Notes: generated by a model from the letters alone, not told the origin. Positions 1 to 9,394 are shown, numbered from the stretch's first letter. The stretch: 64,000 nucleotides of DNA from Chitinophaga sp. sic0106 (GCF_019219075.1 NZ_JAHUWJ010000006.1:124001-188000); one strand, 5' to 3'. Program-made: numbers and translations.

Positions 1-1928
1 CCGGCGAGGGTGGTGATAACGGGAGCAAATCCGCTAAACAGCATGATCAGCAGTAAAATCAGTATCAGCACGATCACGCCTATACGCCATTTTTTACATT
101 TCTTCAGGATGCTCACCAGCCATGGTGGGAGCTTGGTGGCGGGTTGCACGGCATCGGCCAGTTGTGAAGGGCCAGGCAATGCCGGCGGATCAATTTTGGG
201 TGTTACCAGCGGCACGTCCCCGCTGTTTACCCGCGTGAGCAGGTTATCACCGTTGGCGGTCACACTGAAGGGATGCAGTTGCATCACCCGGCCGCCAGGG
301 CGTAGTATTTTTCGTATGGTCGTTGCTGTTAGTGATCGTGATAATACGCTTTTGTCGACCTGGTGGTAGGCAGTCACATTATTAGCGAGTACACGTTTTT
401 GCAGGGGGGCGGTAAACTGCAATGCCTTATCCGGTCTGTTGTTGATGAGCGTAGCAATATGTTGCTCATACCAGCTGTATGAGGTCTTTTGGGCGAACCG
501 TCCGAAACGCAGGCGGCGGTTGGCTTCCAGGATATCGCCTACCTGTTGCCAGGCGGCGCTCATATAGTCTTCCTGCCTGGTCTGTATCACCTTGGTGCCA
601 AAGCCGGCGGCCACACGCCAGCGCGGGTCCAGGTTCAGCTGGTGAATCCAGTTCTGATTTTGCGGGGCATTGCTGCCATCCGGTTTATACAGCAGGCGAT
701 CGGTGAGTGCATGCCAGCGGCCGTATAAAGGTGCTGTAATCAGCGGGTCCACATCGTCTTGTACGTTTTCCAGCGTGGTGTTGCCGTTAGCGTCCTTGGA
801 GGTATTTTTCGTATAGTCGTCCGCGAGATTGATGAACTGGGCCAGGTCATGCTGAAAAGCATGGGGATAACCGGGATGGTCCCAGTTGTTGTATTTCAAA
901 ACCTCGGCTTTGTCTGCCGGCAGCATGGTGCTGAAGGGCACCTGCAAGGCGCCACCCAGGCGCAATATGCCGCCCAGCCCAGGAATGCCATGGATATTAC
1001 TGCCCGGTACCTGGGTATCCATATCCCGGCGGCCTACGCGGTTATCTACCGGATTAGGCTTTAATAATCGCACAAGGTATTCGAAATCACCTTTACTGCC
1101 GGTGCGGAAATGCCAGCGGTAGTAGTAGGGAAAGCTGGCGGTTTCCGGGCGGCCGCTGTAGTCGGCCCAGGCCGACATCGTAGCATAAATGGCAGCCGGT
1201 ATGCTGTCCTCTTTCATGTCCGCCCCGAGCCCCGCCAGGCGGCCGGTTTCGAAGGTGGGGATGATAAACGCATGATAGGCTGTATTCTCTTTTAACTTAA
1301 TCGGACATAACAGGCGTGCATTGGCATGATCCGGATCACTTTTTAGTACGCTGTTCAGCTTATTTACCACCGCGGTACGGTCCACTGGCTGTGATACAAT
1401 CCTGTCCAGCATACTTTCGTTTACATGCACGTGCGCCCACGCCCACAGCTGATCTGCCGGTGGGAATTTCTCTGCGGCTTTATCCACGGAGATATAGGGG
1501 AGTGGCTTATCCTTGATATTGGTAGCTTCTTTAAAAGCCCCTTCTTCCAGCACTACCAGCGTGATCCAGGGCCTGAGGCGGTCTTTGTTGTCGGGTGCCG
1601 CCGGCGTATACCGCCAGGGGAAATCTTCGTCGTAAAAGTCAACGTAGGGAAGGTAGTTCGGCTCAAAATTAGTAATCCAGTTATGCGGATCTGTTTTAAT
1701 GATGGCCCTGGCTTCAATGCCAATAATATCTCCCGGGCCATACAACTGAATGTTTTTGGTAACCGGTTCCGTGAGCACGCCGCCGTCGGGCTTATTACCT
1801 TCTACTTTCAGTTTAATAGCGATGGTAGCACGCATGCGCACACTGTTGTCCTTGTCGGCGCTACTGATTTTGTTGGCCACGCCGGAGCGCATCCATGGCA
1901 GGAAAGTATATGTGGCTATATTACTCAT
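1..1928 (-). CDS. Large protein of unknown function, 3' end beyond the window
   Basis: The minus-strand frame is open from the ATG at 1928 to the left edge, giving at least 642 residues with no stop. The start is set by a 4-base ATGA overlap with the stop of the upstream 1131-residue gene, which implies translational coupling. I do not recognise the family. There is no signal peptide. The N-terminal part reads as soluble mixed alpha/beta. Around residues 440-480 there is a tryptophan- and arginine-rich block (DPRWRVAAGFGTKVIQ, then QEDYMSAAWQQVGDILEANR) that looks like a conserved core. Near the visible end a basic stretch (KKCKKWR) precedes about 20 hydrophobic residues, a likely membrane helix, so the end may anchor the protein. 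It is the last visible gene of a four-gene operon with the DUF6603-like protein. Function unknown. Confidence 0.75.
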   Translation of the reverse strand, partial: MSNIATYTFLPWMRSGVANKISSADKDNSVRMRATIAIKLKVEGNKPDGGVLTEPVTKNIQLYGPGDIIGIEARAIIKTDPHNWITNFEPNYLPYVDFYDEDFPWRYTPAAPDNKDRLRPWITLVVLEEGAFKEATNIKDKPLPYISVDKAAEKFPPADQLWAWAHVHVNESMLDRIVSQPVDRTAVVNKLNSVLKSDPDHANARLLCPIKLKENTAYHAFIIPTFETGRLAGLGADMKEDSIPAAIYATMSAWADYSGRPETASFPYYYRWHFRTGSKGDFEYLVRLLKPNPVDNRVGRRDMDTQVPGSNIHGIPGLGGILRLGGALQVPFSTMLPADKAEVLKYNNWDHPGYPHAFQHDLAQFINLADDYTKNTSKDANGNTTLENVQDDVDPLITAPLYGRWHALTDRLLYKPDGSNAPQNQNWIHQLNLDPRWRVAAGFGTKVIQTRQEDYMSAAWQQVGDILEANRRLRFGRFAQKTSYSWYEQHIATLINNRPDKALQFTAPLQKRVLANNVTAYHQVDKSVLSRSLTATTIRKILRPGGRVMQLHPFSVTANGDNLLTRVNSGDVPLVTPKIDPPALPGPSQLADAVQPATKLPPWLVSILKKCKKWRIGVIVLILILLLIMLFSGFAPVITTLA

Positions 1929-4900
1929 GCGGCAGTATTTATTTCGTGCTGGGGAATAACGTGAATGGCATCTTTCAGATTAGGGTTGCCGGCCACCTGT
2001 TGCTGCATATAAGCCCTGGCCTGCGCCTCACTTTCGAAAGTGGTGGCATGGAAGGCTTTATTGTCTGACTGATTAGCCACGGCGTAACCCGACTGCTGTG
2101 CCTTAATTTTATCCTCAAAAGGCTGCAGCTGTGTTTTCGATTTTTTCGACAGGGCCGACAAAGCAGTGGCGTTTCCTTTGAGTAAGTGGCGGAAGAGTAT
2201 ACCGCTGATAGCACGGAAATACTTTCTCACAAAACGTTTATAATTGGTATCGATCGTAATCAGTTCATAGCGTACAATACGCTTTACTGCCCGGCCGGTA
2301 TTCAGTAGAGGCCCTGCTACAGAGAGTTCCAGCCCGCTGTTTTCTTTTTCGAAAGATGGTCGTGCCAGCTTTTGATCGTTGCTCATGTTCTGGAACTGTG
2401 CCATGGCGAACGGAGCTTTCAGCTTATTCACCGGAGCCAGCCCGGCTGCCGGATCAGCGGTAACCGTGAATTTGCTGGCATCGGCAGGTTTTTGCGTACC
2501 AACCTTATCCAGCGGCAGTTCCAGCGGAATAAAGCGTTGGCTCACCTGTAACACCCCCAAAGGATGTAGTACCAGTTCCGCGTTCGTATCGATCGTGCGC
2601 AAGGATACCAGCAGGTTGTTACCTTCCGGTAATTGTGCCTTCCAGTTTTCCAGTTTCTCAAATTCTTTTTTCACCAATGGCATCACTTCTACCGGCGGCA
2701 GGGTGGTGTTGGCACTATCGCCCCAGCTGAATTCGAAGTCCACATCAATATCGAAGAACAGGATAGAGATGGAGCCGGTGCCTTTTACGTGGTAAGGAGT
2801 AGGACCGTCGAGCGACATGCGTACACGCACGCTGAACAGGCCTATGCCAAATACTTTCACCGACAGGGATAGTGAAACTTCGATGATGAAATAGAAAGGC
2901 GAGAATTGAAAGAGCGCATCAAATCCGAGGGCTCCTTCTATGTTGAAAGCGCTGAAGCCGAAGTATAATTCTGCATGCGCGCCAAATTGTACGGTGTTGG
3001 AGGTTACGGCAAAATAGGCCATCACCCGGATTCTTCCCCAGCTGGTATCGAGTATGTTAAGTGAGAGTCTTACCGGGCTTGGGAATGGCAATGGTGGCGG
3101 GTTGAATGCCGGATGGAATCCACCTACGCTCACCACGAAGTTGGCGTCATCACCCCAGGCTACGAGCAGCCCCATCTCTCCCTGTAAAGTAATCCAGAGA
3201 ATGCGGGAGTCGTACAGGCTGGCGAAAAACCATAATCTGCTTTTATCAAATTCTATAGCGCCGATGAAGTTGATCTGCAAAACAATCAATGCCGCATCTT
3301 CCACTGGCAGCGCCACTTTCAGGATACCTAGGATAGCGATATTACCGGGGATTTCTATGATGATGCCCAGTGAAACACTGATGAGTGCCGGTGTTCCCCA
3401 GCCTAGTTTGGCCATGGGGCCGATAAGGAATTTTCCTTCTTCCGGCGGGAAAAAGTTTCTCAGGTCGCTGATGATGCGCGGTGCGTTTTCAACGATGTTG
3501 GTAGGGAACATGATACCGTTGATACCACCGGTGCGCACGCCATCGGCGAGGGCCTGTAATTTCATGGTGCGGTTCAGTCCCAAGAGGCCGCCTACGCCCA
3601 GGAGAACGAAGCCAAAACCCAGTTGCAAGCCGGTGCCAAATTCCGCTGATATAATGATGAGCAGGGAGAAGCCTTTGCTGCCGTCGGGCATTTTGGTGGT
3701 GATGATACCGATGGCTTTGAGCGACACGATTTCACTAAAGGTGAGTTCCAGTGCACCGGCATATTCTTCCCGGTCGAAATCAAAGTAGAGGTAGCCGCCA
3801 CCTTTCACCACGCCCGCGTCGATGGCCAGTCCTACACCATTTGGTGGCTTAAAGCCTACGTCCAGGTTAGCGGGGCCAAGGTTCCCTTTTTTGAATTGCA
3901 GGGCGGCGGATAACCCGATGTTTTCTACGGTGGCTGTCAGCGGGCCTAAGGCCAGTTTCAATACCACGCCGGCATCCAGTCCTATTTGTTCACCGGTGGG
4001 TTTGAGGGTGAGGCGCAGACTATTGATGGAAAGTGGTCCGAGGTCGATATGCACGGCCAACTCTATGGCCAGCTGTGCGCCGCCGCGAATGGTAAAGCCG
4101 TGGAGCAGGCTAAAGCCCATGGCTATATTGGCTTCTGCCTGTATATTAAGCGCGGATAATACTTTGGAGAGGAAGCCGTCGCCTTCACCGCCTTTCACGA
4201 CCAGGCGGATGGCCTGTATTTCTCCTTCTACGCCAACGTCCAGTTTACCCTGTGGATTTTCCAGGTACCATTTAGCGGATAACCCCTGGATGGCCAGCCT
4301 GGTACCGCCGGCGGAGCCTATGAGTACCATTTCTGCCGACTTTTCCGGCTTTTCTTTTATGGTGATGGCGGCATGGAAAGCACTCACGAGATTGAGCAGG
4401 CCCTGCACATCGAAGGGTGGTCTAACGACCAGGCCTACACCTTTTATATCGGCAGTAGACTCAAACAGGAGTTGTCCGCGGTCGCATACATCAAAGTCAA
4501 ACGAGGCACCGCCCATGAGATAGGGCAGCACTGCCATCCCTTTCTTTTTGCCGCTCACGCCATCCGCAGGGGAGAAGGTGAGTCCAAACTGGCTGTAAGT
4601 GGCGTTGGTAAGGCCTTTCTGAAAAAGGGGAAAGCGGAGTTCCTGGAGGTTAGGCGTCGTATTGCCGAGCATGGTGCGGGTGGTATCCGCCTGGGGATAT
4701 AACCCGCCGGGCAGCTGTGCTGCGCGCATGAGCAGTTCGAGTCGCCCTAAAAACTTCGGTGCATCAAATGCCGAATTCCATTTATAGGCTGCATCAAATA
4801 ATTGCTGGGGAGCACTGAACAATAGTCCTAGCCGGTCCCAGTGTACTACGCGTTGCGATTGATTGGCTTGCGGGGATGTTTCATGTTCTATCAGGCCCAG

Positions 4901-5320
4901 CACCAGCATGGTGGCATGCAGTTGCGGGAGTTTATTATCGAGGTAGTCGAGCAGGAAATAGTCGGTAAGCCGGAGAGATAAGTCGCCGATATGCGGCAGG
5001 CCGGCACCGGGGCCTGATTGCAGTTGTGTTTGCAGTTCTCCTATGGCATGTACGGTAGCTCCAAACTTGACGAACAGGTTGGCGATGGCGGCCAGCACGG
5101 CGGTTTCCGAATTGGCGGTGGTCAGCTGCTGCAAGGCAGTAACCAGCTCCCGGCCTTGTGTGGCTGCGGCGCCCAGTGTATTACCAAAGGCGCCACCGGG
5201 GAAGTTGTAGCCCAACTTCTGAAAAAAGGCCGTTGCCTTTTCGGGAGTGTTGAGGCCCCGCAATGGTGATAAGGCCAGCGCTGCCTGTGTAAGTATGGAC
5301 TGTAATGCTTGCTGTGACAT
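1925..5320 (-). CDS. DUF6603-like giant beta-rich protein
   Basis: 1131 residues, ATG start, 9 bases after the preceding gene and overlapping the next by ATGA. The first about 150 residues are helical. The rest is a long run of alternating hydrophobic beta strands rich in Gly, Leu and Ile, including LGFGFVLLGVGGLLGLNR at about residues 570-590, which I associate with the DUF6603 family; that assignment is from memory and not checked. There is no signal peptide, no lipobox and no catalytic motif that I can see. The C-terminal 150 residues become charged and end with a helical, alanine- and glutamine-rich stretch. The strand pattern would suit an elongated beta structure with a greasy face, but that is inference. 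The context (four large unknown genes on one transcript) suggests a multi-subunit assembly. Confidence 0.7.
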   Translation of the reverse strand: MSQQALQSILTQAALALSPLRGLNTPEKATAFFQKLGYNFPGGAFGNTLGAAATQGRELVTALQQLTTANSETAVLAAIANLFVKFGATVHAIGELQTQLQSGPGAGLPHIGDLSLRLTDYFLLDYLDNKLPQLHATMLVLGLIEHETSPQANQSQRVVHWDRLGLLFSAPQQLFDAAYKWNSAFDAPKFLGRLELLMRAAQLPGGLYPQADTTRTMLGNTTPNLQELRFPLFQKGLTNATYSQFGLTFSPADGVSGKKKGMAVLPYLMGGASFDFDVCDRGQLLFESTADIKGVGLVVRPPFDVQGLLNLVSAFHAAITIKEKPEKSAEMVLIGSAGGTRLAIQGLSAKWYLENPQGKLDVGVEGEIQAIRLVVKGGEGDGFLSKVLSALNIQAEANIAMGFSLLHGFTIRGGAQLAIELAVHIDLGPLSINSLRLTLKPTGEQIGLDAGVVLKLALGPLTATVENIGLSAALQFKKGNLGPANLDVGFKPPNGVGLAIDAGVVKGGGYLYFDFDREEYAGALELTFSEIVSLKAIGIITTKMPDGSKGFSLLIIISAEFGTGLQLGFGFVLLGVGGLLGLNRTMKLQALADGVRTGGINGIMFPTNIVENAPRIISDLRNFFPPEEGKFLIGPMAKLGWGTPALISVSLGIIIEIPGNIAILGILKVALPVEDAALIVLQINFIGAIEFDKSRLWFFASLYDSRILWITLQGEMGLLVAWGDDANFVVSVGGFHPAFNPPPLPFPSPVRLSLNILDTSWGRIRVMAYFAVTSNTVQFGAHAELYFGFSAFNIEGALGFDALFQFSPFYFIIEVSLSLSVKVFGIGLFSVRVRMSLDGPTPYHVKGTGSISILFFDIDVDFEFSWGDSANTTLPPVEVMPLVKKEFEKLENWKAQLPEGNNLLVSLRTIDTNAELVLHPLGVLQVSQRFIPLELPLDKVGTQKPADASKFTVTADPAAGLAPVNKLKAPFAMAQFQNMSNDQKLARPSFEKENSGLELSVAGPLLNTGRAVKRIVRYELITIDTNYKRFVRKYFRAISGILFRHLLKGNATALSALSKKSKTQLQPFEDKIKAQQSGYAVANQSDNKAFHATTFESEAQARAYMQQQVAGNPNLKDAIHVIPQHEINTAA

Positions 5321-5329
5321 GCTGATATT

Positions 5330-7444
5330 TTACGCGTTAATCGTAACTATTTTATCCTGGTATTCCGGAGTGGGGCTTACTACAAATGGAGGGATGGTAA
5401 GGCCGGTATCTCCCTGGTGTTTTTCCACGAGCCAGGGTGTTTCAAGCCCTTCGGGAAACACGAGATTCTTTCCCAGGTCAGCCGGAATAACGCCTCGCCA
5501 TTGCACCCTTGCCCAGAATTTAACAGCGTCTGTTTGCCGGCCTGCGGCTGCTGATCCGCTGTCCTCAGCTAAAATCACATGGTTAGCTTCCACATTGGCG
5601 GCAGCAGCAGGATTATACACGAGGAAGGGCAATCCTATTCCCAGGTAATACCGCATTTTAGCAGGGCCGTCCAGTACTTTAGCCAGTGCAGCATCTAACA
5701 GTGTTTTCATTTTTACCAATCTGGAGTTGGTGTTGGTGTCGATAAATTGTTTCAGCTTCGTTTGAAAATCCCGTACTTCCGTTACCGTTAGTGTGGCCGG
5801 TACAGTGGCAGGGATAATTCGCTGGGCGTCTGTTGGCGGTGTGCCGGAGCCTACGCGTTTATCTATTTTTTCGTAAATGACTTTATAATTCGCCAGCGTT
5901 GCTTTTAGTTCTGCTTCTGTGGCGGCATCTGGTACTTCCGCTTTGAGCTGGGTATTCCAGGTAGCACATTGTGGCAACAAGGGCGTGATACCGGTAATAT
6001 CTCCGGCCGAAAGTGGGGTAGCGGCAGGAAGGTAAAATACAGCGCCCAGTTGTGTCAGCAAGTCGCTGAATGCAGCAGTACCCAGACTGAGCAGGCGTGG
6101 AACTGGCAGGGTGGTAGCGGGCAATGGTGTGCGCCATTGCAATGCAAGAAATTCCAGTACCGGCAGGCCGAATGCAGTTTGCCAGAAGGTGAGGTGATTG
6201 GCTTTGATACCAAAGCCATCTGCCCACTGATCCAGGAACGCGCGCAGTTGATTGGCGGTATACATGCCGGCGATACCACTGTTGTAGAGCGTGGTGATAT
6301 TCCCATTGTTTTTTACCGACCGGTAACCGATGGCGTTAAAATGCTGGTACCATTTAGGGCCTGATACGGTGGGGCGGCGGGTAGCGTCGGTGCCGAAGAA
6401 TGTTTGGATTGCGGTGAGGAATTCGGGGTCCCGGCCTATCTGGCAGCCGCGTATATCTATCCGGCTTTTGCTATCAAAGCGTTTACGTACCTTATCCAGG
6501 TTGGCGCGAAGGGTATTACTTTGAATGACGGCAATGGCCTTGGTAAGGTCACTCGCAAATTCAGCGGGTTTGCCGGGAGAGGCCTCTTTATAGGTGACCG
6601 GACCTATTGCCAGAATTGCATTCTGTATGGTGTCGAGGTCCTGCGCAGTAAGGGCACCTACGAGTTTAGGCTTTGCATCTGCCAGCAGCATATCATATGC
6701 CTGCTTGAAAACCGCATAGTGTGGTTGTACGGGCAGGGTTTTTATTAACCACATGCTCATACAGATCTTCAGGAAATCGGTGATCTTTGGATCAACAGGA
6801 TCTCCCAAAGGGTCTGTGGCGATTTTATTAAAACTGGCTGTGCTGGCAGCATTTTTTGCCGACAGGATGATATCCGATGCACCATTCTGACACAGGTAAA
6901 TAGTGAGGTCAGTAAAGGAGGTGTATTCAAACGTCATCATGGCCCGCAGCGCGTCGATAGACGTGCCGGCAAAACCGGTAAAGAACCGTTTGAGTGAATT
7001 GCGGGAACCACCTTTCAGAAAAGGGATTTTCATATTGGCAGGATCATCCAGCGCACTAGCCGATACATATACGTGCGATACGATGCGCATGCGGTTGATC
7101 AGTCCTTCCTGGGTAATAGTTTTATCTAATAATTTTTCCAGCAGCTCTTCGATAGAGGCGATTTCCTCGACCTTCAAACCTATCTGCTTATGGAATTTAT
7201 TGGCTATTTTAATAAAACCGTCATCGCCTTTGGCAATGAAAGTTAGCTGTGGCGCGAAGTCTGGCTCAAACATAATAGCTGCCGGCGCACTGGCTTCCGG
7301 GTCAGGGCCGCCACCACCTGTGCTACTGCCACCGCCACCATTGCCGCCACCGCCGCCGGCATTACCGTCGGTTGCCGGTTGAATCTGGCGCTTCTTTTCC
7401 AAAGCCGGGTTGGCTGTTTTTGTACCTTTCGAAGATTTACACAT
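5330..7444 (-). CDS. Unknown 704-residue protein with Gly-rich linker and possible caspase-like His/Cys pair
   Basis: ATG start, 38 bases after the first gene of the operon and 9 bases before the DUF6603-like gene. Residues 1-25 are basic, followed at about 28-50 by a low-complexity glycine/serine linker, so a short N-terminal tag is tethered to the main body. No signal peptide or membrane segment. I do not recognise the family. Two strand-plus-residue motifs stand out: RMRIVSH ending at His124, followed by KIPFLKGG, and RIDIRGCQIG with Cys334, followed by a helix and PTVSGP. Caspase-fold peptidases place their His and Cys at the ends of adjacent strands in this way, but here the two are about 200 residues apart and the Gly usual after His is Val. 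Treat the peptidase idea as weak. The rest is helical and proline-rich. Confidence 0.65.
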   Translation of the reverse strand: MCKSSKGTKTANPALEKKRQIQPATDGNAGGGGGNGGGGSSTGGGGPDPEASAPAAIMFEPDFAPQLTFIAKGDDGFIKIANKFHKQIGLKVEEIASIEELLEKLLDKTITQEGLINRMRIVSHVYVSASALDDPANMKIPFLKGGSRNSLKRFFTGFAGTSIDALRAMMTFEYTSFTDLTIYLCQNGASDIILSAKNAASTASFNKIATDPLGDPVDPKITDFLKICMSMWLIKTLPVQPHYAVFKQAYDMLLADAKPKLVGALTAQDLDTIQNAILAIGPVTYKEASPGKPAEFASDLTKAIAVIQSNTLRANLDKVRKRFDSKSRIDIRGCQIGRDPEFLTAIQTFFGTDATRRPTVSGPKWYQHFNAIGYRSVKNNGNITTLYNSGIAGMYTANQLRAFLDQWADGFGIKANHLTFWQTAFGLPVLEFLALQWRTPLPATTLPVPRLLSLGTAAFSDLLTQLGAVFYLPAATPLSAGDITGITPLLPQCATWNTQLKAEVPDAATEAELKATLANYKVIYEKIDKRVGSGTPPTDAQRIIPATVPATLTVTEVRDFQTKLKQFIDTNTNSRLVKMKTLLDAALAKVLDGPAKMRYYLGIGLPFLVYNPAAAANVEANHVILAEDSGSAAAGRQTDAVKFWARVQWRGVIPADLGKNLVFPEGLETPWLVEKHQGDTGLTIPPFVVSPTPEYQDKIVTINA

Positions 7445-7482
7445 GGAATGTTGTTGTCTTTAATCGGTGAACAAAGGGGGCG

Positions 7483-8475
7483 TTAATGGGCTACCGGTCC
7501 TTCGCGATAGTGGCGCATGATCCAGTGGGATCGGGTGCCGGACATGCCGCTGAGCACATCCGAGAAGTTGGTGCCGCTGAAGTATTTGTCACGCAGGGTT
7601 TCTATCAGGTGACCACAGAAGGTGATATTACTTTTAGGAAACCGAACGATATTATAGAGGTCTATGCGTTTGTCTTCGTCCAGTTTACCGAGGTTATCGC
7701 GCAGCTGCTGATCTGCGAAGGCGCGTTGATTGGCATCTTCGGGGAGCTCGGTCCAGGTAAGCCATTTGGCCCCTGCCAGTGGTACGATCATCGCCAGTGA
7801 GGAGAGCCGCATGCCGCACACGCCTGCCCCGGCAACGGCCAGGGTGGAATAGTCGCCGGCGTCATCATTTAAGGCTGCGGCCAGATCGCCCAGGCGTTGT
7901 TTACGCGCTGTGGGCGGTTGTTGCAGGGCGCCGTCGTATACCATGGAAAACACGAATTGTTTAAATCCTTCGCCTGATTCTGCATTTTGCAGGGCCACTT
8001 CCTGGTAATAGGTGTTGAAATCGTTTATCAGCTCCCGTTCCACGTCTATATTGCCTTCTACAGCGCCGGCAGCATTTTTTGCGGCAGCGATGAGGGCTTC
8101 CAGTTCGGGGTTGAGTTCAAAGATTTTTTGGGAGAGGGTAAGACTGGCCTGTTCTGCATTGCCAGCGTCCAGGAGGCGCACGGTTACCTGGAGGTCACCG
8201 GTGGCAACTGGGGTATAGCCGATTTCTCCTGCTGTAGTGGTTTGTACGGACGGGGGATTGGCATTTTCGGTGAAGGTCCATTCATAGTTACTGATGTTGC
8301 CTGCAAGGGCGGCATCCGTCACCAATACCACGTAAGTATTTTCCCTATTGAGTACCAGTGGGGAATGGATGAAGGAAACAAGGCAGCAACGGTTATCAGG
8401 AGCTACAAAGGCCTGCCCGAGATCCGATGGCTGTAAACCGGCCGGAATACGGCTTTCAGTTTTACGAACGGCCAT
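7483..8475 (-). CDS. Unknown 330-residue protein with Ig/PKD-like domain, first gene of the operon
   Basis: ATG start at 8475, first gene of the minus-strand operon that continues to the left edge. Residues about 45-120 look like one PKD/Ig-like beta domain: a YEWTF strand, then TGDLQVTVRLLDA and a final strand before the helical part, the pattern of W-x-F and D-Y/L-V-T-V-x-L seen in PKD domains. Residues 125-330 are mostly helical and end with RSHWIMRHYREG. There is no signal peptide, although PKD domains are usually extracellular, so either export is signal-less or the domain works inside the cell. Function not recognised. An imperfect dyad at 8603-8623 lies upstream and may regulate the operon. 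Confidence 0.65.
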   Translation of the reverse strand: MAVRKTESRIPAGLQPSDLGQAFVAPDNRCCLVSFIHSPLVLNRENTYVVLVTDAALAGNISNYEWTFTENANPPSVQTTTAGEIGYTPVATGDLQVTVRLLDAGNAEQASLTLSQKIFELNPELEALIAAAKNAAGAVEGNIDVERELINDFNTYYQEVALQNAESGEGFKQFVFSMVYDGALQQPPTARKQRLGDLAAALNDDAGDYSTLAVAGAGVCGMRLSSLAMIVPLAGAKWLTWTELPEDANQRAFADQQLRDNLGKLDEDKRIDLYNIVRFPKSNITFCGHLIETLRDKYFSGTNFSDVLSGMSGTRSHWIMRHYREGPVAH

Positions 8476-8602
8476 GATGTGATGTTTCAGTTACAGAAAT
8501 ACGATACGAATGAAGTTCTGGCCGAAACCATTGCTCGTCTTGATCTTTTTGGGGGCAGAACTAAAAATATGGTAACGGAATTGTATAGGCTAATGTTTTG
8601 GG

Positions 8603-8623
8603 GTTAGCTGCAATTCCGCTAAC
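8603..8623. promoter_or_regulatory. Imperfect dyad upstream of the DUF6603 operon
   Basis: GTTAGCTG, 5 bases, CCGCTAAC: 8-base arms with one mismatch, 128 bases upstream of the first operon start. It may be an operator or a leader hairpin. The rest of 8476-8749 also holds a 6-base GC hairpin (8708-8724) without a T tract. No convincing promoter was found. Weak. Confidence 0.25.
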
Positions 8624-8749
8624 GAATATATATGGAATTTTTGAGTAAATGAAATAGTTTTTTTAGGGAGATGATAACCGCTGCGGTGGCGTTGCCGCTG
8701 CAGGGAGGCCCGGGATTACCGGGCACTTAAATCTCTCTGTAAAAAAGTA

Positions 8750-9298
8750 TCAAGAGAAGCGCCCGGCAATTTTTCGGTAAGCTGCTATTCCCAATAATAC
8801 CACCAGTGTGAGTAAGGTAAGCGGCAGGAAGCATCCTTTCGCAATAGTAAAAAAGGAGGCAACCGGTGCTACAGCCGCGATACGGTTAGTTTGCAACATA
8901 TAAATGATGCCTGCATTTTCTGCCAGGTCAAATATGCCCGCCAGCACCGGGAAACACAAGCTGTAATACCATACGCTGTTCCATAGTCCGTTCTTCATCA
9001 GCAATTTCGCGATGCCCAAAGTGAATGTGATCACATAGAGGATAATAAAAGGAATATCGGCGTACCATTCCAATCGTAGATATCCTTTTATCCCACTGGA
9101 TTGTAACCGCTCCGCCAGCTGCTGCACATAACCTGCGTCATACCCATTAAACCGGGTATCCGGTAGTTGCATGCTGCCTAACAATACCTGCAGTGGAGGA
9201 ATGAGCAAAAATGACATCACCAGGAATAGGATAACCATCGGCACTGCAAAAGGCCAGATACTGGTGCTGGAGGCAATACGGTAAATCTGCTGTTTCAT
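8750..9298 (-). CDS. Four-helix integral membrane protein, unknown function
   Basis: 182 residues, ATG start. Hydrophobic segments at about residues 15-40, 88-108, 117-140 and 150-172 give four predicted membrane helices, with a polar loop of about 45 residues between the first two. No motif identifies an enzyme or transporter. It is divergent from the GNAT-MarR pair, with 96 bases between them that contain two near-identical dyads, so the MarR protein probably controls both directions. That makes this a plausible target gene of the regulator, perhaps a stress or efflux-related membrane protein, which is inference from position only. Confidence 0.7.
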   Translation of the reverse strand: MKQQIYRIASSTSIWPFAVPMVILFLVMSFLLIPPLQVLLGSMQLPDTRFNGYDAGYVQQLAERLQSSGIKGYLRLEWYADIPFIILYVITFTLGIAKLLMKNGLWNSVWYYSLCFPVLAGIFDLAENAGIIYMLQTNRIAAVAPVASFFTIAKGCFLPLTLLTLVVLLGIAAYRKIAGRFS

Positions 9299-9318
9299 CT
9301 TTAGAGCTATAATGTTAA

Positions 9319-9339
9319 TTAGTTGACAAATTCAACTAA
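9319..9339. promoter_or_regulatory. MarR-type operator 1
   Basis: TTAGTTGA, CAAAT, TCAACTAA: perfect 8-base arms around a 5-base spacer, 21 bases in all, the size typical of MarR-family operators. It lies 20 bases upstream of the membrane-protein start (9298) and 55 bases upstream of the GNAT start, in a promoter region shared by both directions, beside the MarR gene of the same operon. Confidence 0.7.
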
Positions 9340-9361
9340 AATTTGTTCTTTTATGTTTTAA

Positions 9362-9382
9362 ATAGTTGAATTTATCAACTAA
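9362..9382. promoter_or_regulatory. MarR-type operator 2
   Basis: TAGTTGA, ATTTA, TCAACTA: 7-base arms (9363-9381), the same half-site as the dyad at 9319-9339. The two centres are 43 bases apart, about four helical turns, so two dimers could sit on the same DNA face. It ends 12 bases before the GNAT start codon, so binding would block GNAT-MarR expression: autoregulation is likely. Confidence 0.7.
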
Positions 9383-9394
9383 AATATTTTTTAC

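Noticed and set aside
8708-8724. GC hairpin GCCCGG/CCGGGC as a terminator of the membrane-protein gene
   Set aside because: No T tract follows on either strand, so it is only mentioned as structure in the gap.
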